Origin: Myoxocephalus aenaeus
Lineage: Eukaryota; Chordata; Actinopteri; Perciformes; Cottidae
DNA: 64,000 nucleotides
Assembly (NCBI GenBank): GCA_038501785.1
Contig: JBAMJR010000073.1
Location: 2,480,001-2,544,000, forward strand
Reading direction: 5' to 3'
Shown: positions 1 through 11,411 of the stretch, piece by piece
Position numbering within the stretch: position 1 is the stretch's first letter
Layout of the letters: every line of letters begins with the position of its first letter
Notes under the pieces: model-generated
Databases searched by the model: none
What the model was told of the DNA's origin: nothing
The model's input: the letters and a program-made list of their open reading frames with translations, nothing else
Position numbers and translations under genes: made by a program

Positions 1-1754
1 TCATCCAGCCCCACCCAGATTCAGAGAATATAAATATGTTTATCTCTTGCTGAATATGATTATATATTTCATAATAAACCTTCATATTGAAGGTGATATG
101 AATGAATATGTATGTACAGAACTCTCTGCTTGCATTTTTGGCAAAGACATGTTTGTTGACTAGATTGTGATAGACACATGCAATGTGTAGATTCCCCCAC
201 GGTGCCCTGCTTCCCTTCAGGCGAACGGACAACAGACACTGGGTTGTACGACTGCCTGCTTCAGGGGCACAAGGACAATCCAAACTGGATCTTAAGCTGA
301 GGAAAACATTAAAGGAATTGTAGGCAAAGAATTGGTATTGTAGATCTATATGACAATTGCTGTAGGAGTTAAAATAATTGACAAAATATCCGTTTATTGG
401 AGATCATGTTTAATGTGGCTGTACACATTCTGTCTCTTGCTGGTGAGCACTTACTTGTACAGATATGTTTTATGTTTTTATTTCTTATTGTTCCGTTGTG
501 TGTGTCGCAAGTGCTCAGCAACATCCAGAGGGGAAGGGAAGTCCACGCCGCAGCCGGCCCACATCCATGGTAAATATACGCTGACTAAACATAAAATTGC
601 TCTGTATCTGATAGATTTTACTCCGGGTAAATTCAGTTAGTCTTTCTCATGGGTTCTGCAAGTGTCTTGGGCGAGGCAAAACTCGCTGCAAGTTTGAAAT
701 GCATGGTAAAGTAGCTAATCAAATAGCTGGAAATCGAAGTGAATCAGCTTGACTTCTCTACACAGTGAAAAAGAGCATCTGGGCTGAGGTTTGCAAACAG
801 ACGCCTGATGCCATTCCTATGAACACACAGGCTTAAACAGCCCACACGGGCACGCTGCTCACAGTGTAGCAAAGCCTTCCACAGACTGCTGTAGCTAAGC
901 TGCTGAGCACATCTATGCACTCTCACTATATGCTGCTGCTGCCATATGGGTAGGCAGGTTGAGGGCAAACCCTTTGTGGGAGTTTCATGCGTATATGAAT
1001 CTGTCCATAAGTCTTAGCTGCAGGAATTGCTGTTTTGGAAACACACTCTTTGGTAGTACTTTATTGCAAGATGTCTACATTGTTCCTAAGGGATGCTGTG
1101 GATAGACTGTCTGTCTGTGAAATTACACCTGCTGTACACAAAGATGATTTCTCTTCTTTTAGTCTGGGGATGGTCTGTAAAGACTGTAGTGTGAATGGTC
1201 TGTGCAATGCGTGTCCGAGCAGCTTGGTGATGAGTAGTGGTGGTTTTGCTTAGTTGCTATTTTTTCTTTGGAAAGCTTTGAGAAACGGTTGTTACATTTT
1301 AGAATATATATATATAGTAATAACAATGGCCTTTTAAAAGTGAAAGCAAACTGACCTGAATGTCCCTGTGGTTATGTTCCCTTGACATGCGGCCATTGTA
1401 GCAAAGTATCTTATTCTCATTTTACATTGTGCAAAGTCCAAATTTGACTAACTAAACTCTAAAAAACCCTTCATCACAGACAACTATCATGAGTTTTTGT
1501 CTCAATTCTCTGCAGAAGCTGTGCACCTGCTTCTATCCCTGTTGGTCCTATTTGAAGTGACATGAATAAATACCGATCTAACCACCTTTCATCCAAAATT
1601 AGAAATTGATGGCGGACCAATTAGCAGATTATTATGTATACTCCCCCGCCTTAAGTCATCTTCCTCCTCTCTCTGCCCTGCCATCTCTTCCTGGTCTCTG
1701 TCGCTAGCTGGCACATCTCCAGCTCGTTTATCCTTGGTGTAACCAAGCTGTCCT
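1..1754. other. Unique non-coding sequence, no gene recognised
   Basis: No open frame here resembles a known family. It holds a short (AT)n run near 1304-1316 and ordinary AT-rich sequence. A pyrimidine-rich stretch ends in CAG at 518 and is followed by 51 bp, then GTAAAT at 570. This could be a small symmetric exon, but nothing else supports it. A second pyrimidine-rich acceptor lies just before 222, with stops soon after in all three frames. Confidence 0.6.
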
Positions 1755-1842
1755 GGCCGGGGCTGGGCCAGGGCCACCCCGGCCTGAGGAATGGTTGGCT
1801 CCATGCTCCAGTAGGCCCAGGCAGCAAACACCTGCCTGGGCC
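1755..1842. other. GC-rich island with two adjacent hairpins
   Basis: Seen directly: GGCCGGGG at 1755-1762 pairs with CCCCGGCC at 1777-1784 (14-nt loop). GGCCCAGGCAG at 1814-1824 pairs perfectly with CTGCCTGGGCC at 1832-1842 (7-nt loop). The block is far richer in GC than its surroundings. The function is unknown. The stems are too short for a typical microRNA precursor. Confidence 0.55.
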
Positions 1843-2738
1843 GGTTAGGGCGGCTGGAGGGAGCGTCAAAAAAACAAATACACACAAACTAAGAAACCCT
1901 CGATTGTGCTTTGCCCACATCTGGTTTCCAGCCTGATGCTTCATGAAGAGAAAGTGGGCAGAGACCTGACAGAGTCTGGGCCGATGCGATAGAAAGAGGG
2001 GGATGAGTCAGTTTACAGGTCACAGGACAGAAGCGGCATGAAGACGGGATGAAAGTCAGAAAGTTAGCTGATTGAAGTGAATCGGCCGTTTTTTGTATTG
2101 CAATTTGTGGCAGCATCTTTGTAATTGTATAATGTTAATTTCTTTGGTTTAGTTTGGTAGTGCTGGAACATATGGTAATCAAGCAACTGGTTTGCTTCAT
2201 GGGCAAAATCAATTACTTTCTTCTTTTCCAATTATTTTATTATTATAATAATCACATACGTCTTGAGATTGGCATAAATCCCTTTTGCAGAAGGCAATGA
2301 TTCAATTTGAATGCATTAGTCCTCTATTCAGCTCAGTCTCATGTATTTGCTGTTCAACCCAAGAGCCTGTGAATGAGATGATAGAATGCATTCATTATGC
2401 AACAGTGTAATTCTCCATTTGCTCTGTTTGTCTTTCTAAATATCTGACTGTAATGACACTCCAGTGTGATGAATGGAGAGGCGGGTCACCATCCCTCTCT
2501 GAAAGCCGTTTCATATGGAAGCCATTCATCACACACTGATACAAAACACAAGAACAGAGCTTGTAAAATGTTTCATGGTGCTGTTACTGTCAGAGAAGTG
2601 ACCAACGATCCTTTTAGTAGCTGATTTCATGCCTATCATTTATAGGTCCGAACTGTAGAAGCCGTGTTGACCTGACACGACACCCTAGAAAACTACCCTA
2701 TTAAACTACTCCATTCTCTTTTTTTCCCTGTGTTTCAG

Positions 2739-3210
2739 ACCGTGGACTCGATATACACACATGTTAAAACACAAACACGCAACACTTTCACATGCACACA
2801 CAGACACACACCATGTGAACACTTGACGTTGCTGTGGGAGGAAGACTGTAGGCAAGAAGAGCAGGTGAAATGGGACCTTTCAAGGAAACCAGTCATAACA
2901 TCTCCCTATGGTACACAATGGATGATGGAGATGGATATGAGCTTGCACATGTCATACTTTGTTTATTTGTGTGAGAGAGTGAATGTATGTGTGTGTGAGC
3001 ATAGCAGGCACATTTGTGTGGACAGACATTTGTGTGCACAGGTACACTGTTTAAGAGCGTGAACATTTTTTTTTATTTTGTTTTGTTTTGTTTCTGTATA
3101 GCTACCACTTGTAAATTGTGACAAGTACGTGTCAAGAGTTTGTAAGCTGTAACTTTCTGAAAAATATTGTACTAAAATGCACTCAATAAACGCCTTGGAA
3201 AACAAGTCAA
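2739..3210 (+). other. Candidate terminal exon or 3' UTR with poly(A) signals
   Basis: A strong acceptor (a run of T and C ending TTTCAG at 2738) precedes 2739. One frame stays open from 2739 to the stop at 3060-3062. Its product is low-complexity and histidine/threonine/cysteine-rich where CA repeats are read, and matches no family I know. AATAAA occurs at 3185-3190, followed by a CTTGG-type cleavage context, and a second AATAAA lies at 3358-3363 before a GT-rich stretch. The arrangement fits the last exon of a plus-strand transcript, possibly non-coding. Acceptor and AATAAA motifs also occur by chance at this density, so confidence is low. Confidence 0.25.
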
Positions 3211-3355
3211 TCACTTTAAGGTCTGTGACTCAATGGGCTATAATTCCTATTGCATTAATGGTGGTTCAAGAAAGTGGAGAGGAAGGGTTATTATCCAGTA
3301 GCACTTCTGTCAGTGCTGTGCGTCAGCGTGATGTGTAATGTTTGGTTTCATATTG

Positions 3356-3400
3356 TAAATAAACTGCATTTTGTTGCCGCCGGTCTGGCTGGCAGCTTGT
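3356..3400 (+). promoter_or_regulatory. Possible polyadenylation signal with GT-rich downstream element
   Basis: AATAAA at 3358-3363 is followed within 20-40 bases by a G/T-rich segment, the usual layout of a vertebrate poly(A) site. It would be an alternative end for the candidate exon beginning at 2739. Confidence 0.25.
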
Positions 3401-4289
3401 GTTAAAAGCAATCAGCCACTAATAAATGTGCCGTCACTTGGATGACACGCAAACCCACAAAAATGACTCTCAAAGAAAAGTGCCAATATTTTGACAAACT
3501 GGTAGAAATTCTCCTCCCTTCTAAGCCATCAGCAAACACACACTACATGCGTACAAATTCACAAACAGTAACAGCAGTCTAGCGAATTCCAGTTGCCAGA
3601 GGATGAGACTTTTAGAGCACTCCGCCCACTGGAAAGTGTGTTGCACAGTAATGATATGGTTAATGAGGTGGGCCAAAAGATGTGGGGATGTAGCCATTTC
3701 TCAGCATTCCCCCATAACTTTTTATCGACTCTAATTGAGTGATAATATCCAGCTTCATATTAGTGGAGACTACTGTGCCAAACCAAGAGGGAGCCAACAC
3801 GATTCATGAAGATATCGGTTTTATCAGAGGAAAAGGAATGATGTCACTGAAGAAGTGGTGAACTCGCCTGCAGTTTTCCTACAAATCTTTTGATATGGTG
3901 TTCATAAAAATGTGGAGATCGTTGCGGTAAAGAGTAACTTAACACTATATTGAAAAGGAGGATTTTACCGAAAGCACAGACCGTTTCAAGTCTGTTTCCA
4001 TCTTTCTCTGAATGTGGTTAAGTTTGCCTGTAACCAGAGATGCAGTACTGAAAAACTCTACACTCTGAGAGCTCCGTCATAAACTGACAGTTTTTAGACA
4101 TTGATTGTTTTAACTTGTATCTTTTAATACGTCTAGATTTAAATTTTTCAGAGAAACAAGCAGAGCAACTCAACAAACAGTTAGTGAAGCACAGATTAAT
4201 AAATCAGGAACTGTCTTAATTCAGTATTTCAGCGGTTTTAGTCATTTACTTTATTTGTTTGTAAGAATTGTTAACGTCATGGCTGTGTG
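3400..4289. other. Unique non-coding sequence
   Basis: No open frame over 60 codons and no recognisable repeat. The sequence is moderately AT-rich up to the left end of the MITE. Confidence 0.6.
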
Positions 4290-4651
4290 TGAAGCCTAAT
4301 TTATGGTTCTCCGTCAGGTCGACGCAGTCTTTGTAGTCCCTCGAAGAAAAGTTATAAAGGTGGTCGTATTTCCTGACCTCCTCGATGATTCGTTCTTCTG
4401 TTTGGTCTATTGTTACTACCGGTCTACAAGAAATTTAAAAATAGCGGTGTAGGAAGACAAACCGGAAAGAGCAACCGCCGGAAATTACGTTCTGAGCGGA
4501 TCAATCACAGCGCTGCGGTCCGCGTCAACGCGACGCGTAGTTAGGATTTTTTGGAGGTGCGCGTCAGGCTACGGCGTAGGGGTCTGCGTCGACGCGTAGC
4601 TACGGCGTAGGTACGCTGTCGACCTGACGGAGAAGCATAAATTAGGCTTCA
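4290..4651. mobile_element. MITE with 34-bp terminal inverted repeats (PIF/Harbinger-like)
   Basis: The left end starts TGAAGCCTAATTTATG and runs on to a CCGTCAGGTCGAC segment. The reverse complement of the right end is the same over about 34 bases with one mismatch (G/C at base 16 of the repeat). The 0.36-kb interior is rich in CG and in GTAGCTACGGCGTAGG-like words and has no coding capacity, so this is a non-autonomous DNA transposon. Fish Harbinger-derived MITEs have similar ends and interiors, which is the basis for the superfamily guess. I could not identify a target-site duplication. The right end abuts the LINE ORF1 relic that follows. Confidence 0.8.
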
Positions 4652-5074
4652 AGCCGTCTTGCCGTCCGGTGCTTTTTAAAGTTGAAAACAACATATCTTG
4701 TTTGAACTCAAACACAAAAACAAACTTGTCCTGGAGTTCTCGGCTGTCGCTATACTGCCCAGGCCCAACTTGTCCTGACTGCGTCAGGTCCAGTACCCGC
4801 TCCCCAAACAACACCACTATCCCTTGGTCCTGCTCAGTTGAGGCTGAGGATCCCTGGATTCTAATTGGCGCTCGGTGGACCCAAAGCCAACTCAACCCTC
4901 TGTACTAACTCTGCTGAAGGATGGGCTGTCGTTGGCAGGGGAGACACTGTGGCAGCAGGTCCTGCCACGCTTTTAAACCTCAGGAGATCAGGCTAGAAAA
5001 TAGATTCAACATCTTTGATCTGCAGGAATTACCCCCATTGGTTTGTCGGCCCCCTGCAACCAAGCCACTGCGGG

Positions 5075-5102
5075 ACACTCCCCCCATCAATGGGGGGAGT
5101 GT
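5075..5102. other. Perfect 13-bp hairpin with a 2-nt loop
   Basis: ACACTCCCCCCAT pairs with ATGGGGGGAGTGT across the two bases CA. It lies inside the LINE ORF1 relic. It may have arisen by template switching or from a C-tract/G-tract inversion. Confidence 0.6.
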
Positions 5103-5350
5103 GGCTCCACAGCCAGCTCTTCATGCGCTGAGACCCAGGCTGGTACAGCCCACTCCCGTGGGTCAAGGTACTCGACATGACAGACAACATTCCAGTCCTA
5201 ATTAAATCCCGTCCAGAGGTAGACAGCATTATCATTCATGTCGGCATAAAGGACATTCCCAAGCAGCAGTCTGACTTTTCTTTTCTCATAATTGTTTCAG
5301 CAGGCTGCTCAGCTTGAACCCCTGGCTGCCCTGTACCTGTGTTGCCCATT

Positions 5351-5370
5351 TTGTTGTTGTTGTTGTTGTT
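5351..5370 (+). repeat. (TTG)n microsatellite
   Basis: Nearly seven uninterrupted TTG units inside the LINE ORF1 relic. Confidence 0.9.
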
Positions 5371-5740
5371 AATGTCTTCTGGGCATGAGGAAACCTTTTT
5401 TAACTTGTATGGTCTCCACCCAAACAAAGCTGGAGCTCGGATGCTAGCTGCCAATCTATGATTTGAAATCCTTTTGCTCGGGTGCTGATTGTAGGAAACC
5501 ATCCAGTCCAGTTTGTGACCGTAAACGACCGGTCCGTCAGAGACCGATGTTCCCCGGATCCCAGTTCCTATCTGCTCAGCCACCACATCTAACACCGGCC
5601 AATTTTCTATCTGGCCAGACCAGACATTTTCAACATCCTTGTGAACATCACTTATAGATGCCCTCGGACATTTGCAAACAAACAATCTGGTGTAGGTCCC
5701 AGGAACCTGATGACAGTTCATGTTTTAAAACTGACTAAAG

Positions 5741-6585
5741 CATTACTCAATATGATCATTTTGATTAGCTGAAAATCTGGCCAACACAAACGGATCCTGA
5801 TATTCTGGTATTTTCTGAGGGATTCTGAGGTAACCTTGAATGATTACAGCCTTTTAAGAATGGAAAGACATTTTAAAGGAGGGGCCATTTATACTTTTGC
5901 TGTACTTAATGCATTCACAGTAGAACATTTCTTGATTTGGTCTCTGGCTCTGCGCAAAAATAATGTGGTTGTTGTTATTGTTGTTGGAGTATAGAGACCT
6001 CCTACGGCTTCCTCCTCAGAAAATAGAGTGCAGAATATATCAAGCACTTGGTTCTCGGCAGACATTTCCTCTTTACTTGCTTTAAGTAACAAAATGCACA
6101 TATGCAATAAGAAATGCTACAGCTAATTAATATTAGATGTATTGTTAGATCTCTTTATGACACCCACAGCTGATGAGTGTCCTTAAGAGATGTATTTTTG
6201 TTTTAATAAACATTTTGCATCAGCTGGTAACCTGCTTGAAGAACATCCAGGTACTGACAAGTTCTTGTTACATGTTACAGCTGTTTTCATCTGATGAGGC
6301 AGCTAATGTATTATTAGATATAGATTTAAATAATTAGTTTGGTGAGGATTAACTTGATTCAAATTGTTTAAAGCCTGCTGTTCCTTTATGTAACCCCCTT
6401 ACACAAAAGCGGTGGAACAGCCAATAATCCTTTATTTCTGAATTATCATAACGAGCAAAAATACTAGAATCTCTTATAGATAAAAAGTTTTCCTCTCAGC
6501 AAATTCTATTTGAAGCCGACACCAATCGTGTTTGGGAGAAAAGCACAGCACTGTCTCACCACTCCGGTTTTAAATTATCACAGCT
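5741..6585. other. AT-rich non-coding sequence
   Basis: No gene or repeat family recognised. A short GTT-rich stretch lies near 5965-5986. Confidence 0.55.
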
Positions 6586-7755
6586 TTTGAGATGAACAAA
6601 TATTGTGCAGCTCTTTTCATTGATCAACAGCATTCAATACAGTCATGCATTGCTTTAAAAAAATACTTTATAGCATTTGATTTGATGACATTGCATAAGG
6701 TTTTTGGAAATGTTAAATATGAATTTGTGCAAATTGCAAAATGTGTCCGACAAGGTTTTGTTCACTCTTTATACTGATGGTATTGTGTAACTGGGTGTAA
6801 TATAAATCGTTATGTTGATGATTCTATTTCATACTGTTATGATGATGTTGTACATTCTGTTGTTAAATCCTTTCAGCGCTGCTTTGCAAAATTGCAGATT
6901 TTCAAGTTGCTCTCAATAAACTTAAATTAGTTCTTAACTAATGCATATAAAATTAAATTCATGCTTTTCACCAGAGCCAAAATATTGATTACGAAAATAT
7001 CATCCTCTCAAAGAATTTATGGAAGGTAACTTTTTAAATACCATGTGACTAAACGGGGGATCGTGTTAACATCTTCTAAAACACTGTTGGAGAAAAACAG
7101 ATTTCCTCTCTAATATTTGCTGTTTCATGGCCTGTGACGTATGGGTGAACTTTCCCCTACACAAAGCTCAGTTTTGGAGTCAAGCAATCTGCTATATCTG
7201 TATGTTCCGGACTGAAGACAATGCACATCATTGTTGTTCTTATGGCTTAAAACATATCTATGGGATGACGGGAGGAAGGTTCACGATAAGTGCAAGACGT
7301 CATGAGGGCTTCTGTGATTGTGTATTGTATGTATATAAGGGAGACTCTCCGACCGTTCGGAGAGCAGACTTGGATATGCAATTAGTAAAGTAGCATGTTG
7401 TATCTCTGGCTCTGCTCCTTTTTTGCAAAGAATAAATGTCCTGATCAATGATTTTACAACCGGTGTCGAGTAACAATTTTTCTAACAAACATGTTTTCCC
7501 TTTTCATTGTGGAAGGGCTCTTATTGAGGCAACTCTATCAGTCTTGGATTATAGTGACATCTTTTTTTACATGCATGTCTCAGACGCGACTCTGAAGCCC
7601 CTGGATGCTGTTTATCACTCTGCAGTAAGATGTATTACTGGAGATGATTATAATATCCATCATTGTGAGATGTATGCTAAGGTTGGGTGACCCTCTCTCT
7701 CTTTAAGGCGTGATAGACAATGGAGGATTTTCTTTTTTAAGGCCCTCACAGTTGT
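6585..7755 (+). mobile_element. Decayed LINE ORF2 (reverse transcriptase)
   Basis: Translated pieces match the reverse transcriptase of fish non-LTR retrotransposons (jockey/L2/CR1 group). They include CAALFID near 6606, CVRQG near 6741 and the catalytic box as YVDD at 6811-6822 (usual FADD/YADD). A thumb/C-terminal block has FPFHCGRALIEATLSVLDY near 7498, then ATLKPLDAVYHSAVRCITGD near 7585, then PSLSLRRDRQW after a stop at 7688. Stops and frameshifts are frequent. About 440 bp (roughly 7040-7480) between the two halves shows no similarity to the enzyme and may be an insertion or fully decayed sequence. The 5' part with the endonuclease is missing. Family assignment within the LINEs is uncertain. 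Confidence 0.75.
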
Positions 7756-7759
7756 TTTT

Positions 7760-9439
7760 CTTACAATGCTGCGTTGTTGTCTTTAAATGTGGACCCTTAT
7801 CAAACAGCTTGTAATGATGTCAACAGTGATGTCACAGTGTCCTGGAGTACACCTGTACATCACTTCAGCAAGCTGAGGAGTTAAACCACTGGAGATCAGC
7901 AAAACCACGATTTTCAGAGGCTGTTAATTTAATCTATACGTTACCATGTCAGCTCTGTGTTTGCTCCCTGCAGCAGCTGTATCTCTGGGAAAATAGTGGG
8001 GCATCCTTTAATCACATGATCGGCGGATTACTCCCTGTCTGAAGTGTCATTAAATAAGCCCCTGGGTGCTTTACATCAGCCTTAATGTTTAGATGGGTTC
8101 AATGCAGCTCTGATTTCATGCAGGTCTTTATATGTATGTGAAGAGTTAGGTGAAAAGTCCTTTTATACACAACTTTAGTCCTTGTTTTGTATTGGGCATC
8201 CCAGCAGTAATAATAACATTGTAACATTGTCAACTGCTAATATTTGGAGAAGTGGCTTAAAAACATTCAGAGTTGGCAAGAAACACAGGCAGTCAGACAA
8301 TCTGACAAGTTTGAAACAAACCCCCAGATTAGCCATATTGTCTGAATGCCTGTATCCAGCCCTGGCTATGCCGTGCTCCCAGAGTTAAGTTATTACTCTA
8401 GTGAGTAAATTAGTTCACCTTTAATGGATATGTTCTTTGAAAGGAAATGATTAACCTTCTCACATACTGCCACCCACAGAAGAAGCTATATTGCTCAGGA
8501 GACAGTTCAAGGTCATGCGGATGCTTTAATTGCACTTGCAGAGCTCCACTAATAGTTCAACAGCTGTAATGACCATTGATATGCTGATGTTCTTTATGGT
8601 ATCTGTTCACTACGCCTTTAGCTTAATTGGACCTGTTTGCATCAAATCAATTAAATAGATAGTGGAATAAATGAGCCCTTGTCTCAGTGATTACCATGTT
8701 ACATTGTGTGTGTGTGCGTGTGCGTGTGTAAGAGAAATAGGATGAGATGGACCGAGTGAGGCTGACAGAAGCCAAAGCGATGAAGACAGAGATGAGTGTG
8801 GAGAGCGTTTTCTCAAAAGTATGCTTCATCCGTAACAGGATGTTTATCGCTGACGAGGGACTCAGCTCACTTTATTTCACATTAAAGTCACAGGAAGTTT
8901 GAAATAGTAACTTCTCAGGAGTCTGCTTTAATCAATATTCCCTGAGCAATCACCTGTGAGAAAGGGATTGGTGCACAGCAGGGAACTCCTGCAGAGAGAA
9001 GGGCAGAGAGTTGGGGGCGAAAGCAATGTGAAAGTGTGGGAGAAGAAAACTCTGAGTGAATACCGAGTGAAGGACACCGGAGGAACACAGTGAACTTACA
9101 ATCATGGGGGAAAGATGATGGCACAGAGATGGAGAGAGAATGTCCTAGCAGGGTGTGTGCATCTTCTCAAAGACATATTCATTTAGAAAAAAAGAGAACA
9201 CAACATAACTAGAGTGTGTAGATCCGCATTGACTGGTTGTTTGCCTTGTGAGATTGTCCGAGCCCTAAATCTAATCTCAGCTCTTGCTGGCTGCAGGGCC
9301 TCAGTAAACTGTGTGCATATTTACAGTGATCCTGGGGGTTTAGGAAAAGGCCACAGGACAAACTGCTTGAGTAGACCTAAATCCAAATATGGTTCACAAG
9401 ATCTGTGAGAGACACTGTTGTTTTCTGATAAGCATGATT
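7760..9439. other. Unique non-coding sequence with an imperfect GT repeat
   Basis: Holds an interrupted (GT)n at 8705-8729. Otherwise no recognisable gene or mobile element. Short open frames here lack family resemblance. Confidence 0.55.
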
Positions 9440-9611
9440 TTATAAGTAACGGAATATATATTATATAGACAATATAGAATATAGACTTTTGGACATACTA
9501 TACTATGTTTATTTTTACCTTTTTTGATCATACCATTCTATTAATTTCAGTTACTTTGTTTGACGTACTATATTAGGACTTATATTAGGACCAATACTAT
9601 ACACCATCTCT

Positions 9612-9998
9612 TTTTACATTACATTTTATTTAGCTGACGCTTTTATCCAAAGCGACTTAGAATAAGTGCATTCAACCATGAGTACAAACTCAGAACAACA
9701 ATAATCAAGAAAGTACAATTTCTTCAATAAAGTTAAACTACAAAAAGATGTAGAGACTTTCTGCTGTCCTGATGTCAATGGGGAGCTCATTCCACCATTG
9801 AGGAGCCAGGACAGCAAACAGTCGTGACTTTGTTGAGTGTTTAGCTCGCAGTGACGGAGCTACAAGCCGATTGGCAGAAGCCGAGCGGAGTGAACGAGCT
9901 GGGGTGTACGGTTTTACCATGCCCTGGATGTAGATTGGACCCGATCTGTTCGCAGCACGGTACGCAAGTACCAATGCTTTTGCATTTTTTACTTCCAA
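9612..9998 (-). mobile_element. LINE 3' end (C-terminus of ORF2 plus tail), minus strand
   Basis: The minus strand encodes the usual C-terminal tail of fish LINE ORF2: VAPSLRAKHSTKSRLFAVLA, then WWNELPIDIRTAES. It then shifts frame near 9740 (the continuation SLTLLKKLYFLDYCC is in another frame). The end carries the widespread fish LINE 3' sequence TTTGGATAAAAGCGTCAGCT followed by AAATAAAATGTAATGT-type repeats. This is a 5'-truncated copy, the usual result of target-primed reverse transcription, inserted into the satellite. Confidence 0.75.
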
Positions 9999-10175
9999 AT
10001 AGATGTTTTATAACTGTTTTGACTTACTGTTCTAACTTTGTTGAATGACATTTTATGATTTTCTTTACATACATTTTCATAACTTAATTCAACTATACTA
10101 TGATTTTTTTTATGACATAGTATAATACTATGACTATGACCTTTTTATAATTATTTTTAAAATACTGAACATTGT

Positions 10176-10462
10176 CTTTTTATAACTTCTTAGGGAAACT
10201 ATTACTTCTTTAGACACAATAAACTTTGACTTTTGATGACTTTATTCAACATAATATACTACAGCTTTTGTATGACATTATTCAACAAACTATACTATGG
10301 CTTTTTGAATAATGAAGACATATAATACCATGACTTTTTATTATGATCATTTTCATCATGATATACTATGAGTATATGTACTATACTTTGACTTAATGTG
10401 ACTTTTTAGGACATACTCTACTATGGCTATTTTTTACATCCTATGCTTTGCAATTTATGTAT
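10176..10462. repeat. 287-bp tandem duplication, copy 1
   Basis: Begins CTTTTTATAACTTCTTAGGG and is repeated immediately downstream with one visible substitution (ATATAATACC here, ATATTATACC in copy 2). Confidence 0.95.
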
Positions 10463-10749
10463 CTTTTTATAACTTCTTAGGGAAACTATTACTTCTTTAG
10501 ACACAATAAACTTTGACTTTTGATGACTTTATTCAACATAATATACTACAGCTTTTGTATGACATTATTCAACAAACTATACTATGGCTTTTTGAATAAT
10601 GAAGACATATTATACCATGACTTTTTATTATGATCATTTTCATCATGATATACTATGAGTATATGTACTATACTTTGACTTAATGTGACTTTTTAGGACA
10701 TACTCTACTATGGCTATTTTTTACATCCTATGCTTTGCAATTTATGTAT
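10463..10749. repeat. 287-bp tandem duplication, copy 2
   Basis: Head-to-tail copy of 10176-10462 with a single visible mismatch. The near-identity contrasts with the heavy divergence of the satellite around it, so this duplication is recent, or is an assembly artefact. Confidence 0.95.
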
Positions 10750-10957
10750 GTTTTTTCAACAAAGCTTGCAATGGGTATTTACGAATTCCTTTGACATACT
10801 ACACTACTTTTCTACATACTATACAATTACTTGTTTCCACCCACAATCTTAACTAAGACTACTATTCTGTGATTTATTAAATACCACACTAGACTGTGAC
10901 TTGTTTTTGACATACTACTATGACTGTTTTATGACTTTTTCCGACATAATATACTAC

Positions 10958-11340
10958 TGTCACGGTTTACAGATTCAAAGAGCAGGGGGAAGGACCCAAA
11001 AGCAGACTCAGAGGCAGGCAGATGCAATAAAGACACTTTAATAAAGAAAACAAGCGTACAGAATGAGACTCCAGATGGCTTGCAGTTAACAAGCTCCAAG
11101 CAGTAATGAAGGAAAGAAAGGTGAACCAACAGAAGAAAGACACGACTATAATAAACCAATCAAAAAACAGGACACAAGTGGGCAGATACAGTATAAGGGC
11201 AGAACAAAACATGAATGGTGGTAGAAACAAATTGCAAAGGCTGACAAGACTAATACAACACAGGTGCTACGCAGGAAAAAGGAGGGACATCCACATATTA
11301 AAGTAGACAAGCGTCAGGAAACTTCAAAATAAAGCAGGAA
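10958..11340 (-). mobile_element. Ty3/gypsy-type LTR fragment, minus strand
   Basis: Read on the minus strand, it carries an ATTAAA-type poly(A) signal before TGTCTTTATTGCATCTGCCT, then CTGAGTCTGCTTTTGGGTCC and the end CCGTGACA at 10958. This is the typical R-U5 end of fish gypsy LTRs. The 5' boundary is not clear. A second, more diverged copy of its end lies at 11412-11560 in the same orientation. Confidence 0.55.
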
Positions 11341-11411
11341 ACATACACAAAAAAAGTCACATCAAACAATTCATCTTCGAATCAGTCTGCTGGGTCCATG
11401 TCTGGTCGGTT

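Larger units (their letters stand above)
4669..5740 (+). mobile_element. Decayed LINE ORF1 with SGNH-esterase domain
   Basis: Conceptual translation across frames shows pieces of the ORF1 protein of L2/CR1/Rex-type fish LINEs. The piece RFNIFDLQELPPL is near 5005. A stretch with IIIHVG and DIPKQQS (about 5228-5275) resembles the GxND block of SGNH hydrolases. The piece GLHPNKAGARMLAANL near 5410-5460 resembles the C-terminal catalytic block with its conserved histidine. These pieces lie in different frames with several stops, and a (TTG)n run at 5351-5370 interrupts the domain, so the copy is dead. In intact elements this protein is an RNA-binding retrotransposition factor with an esterase domain. 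The minus-strand 161-codon frame at 5236-5721 is a shadow. Confidence 0.65.
9440..10957. repeat. Degenerate AT-rich satellite, block 1
   Basis: The words TATACTATGAC, GACTTTTTATGACAT and GACATACTATAC recur dozens of times with variable spacing, in the same orientation. This looks like an ancient tandem array with a unit of roughly 24-50 bp that has diverged heavily. Block 1 is interrupted by a LINE 3' end (9612-9998) and contains the exact 287-bp duplication at 10176-10749. Two further blocks of the same sequence lie at 12640-13375 and 14815-15345. Confidence 0.75.

Noticed and set aside
519..569. 51-bp segment between a CTCAG and a GTAAAT, possible small exon
   Set aside because: The pyrimidine tract is interrupted by GTGTGTGTCG, the donor is mediocre, and nothing else supports it.
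5236..5721. 161-codon minus-strand frame, the longest in the window
   Set aside because: Antisense to the LINE ORF1 relic, with an asparagine run from the (TTG)n repeat. It is a shadow.
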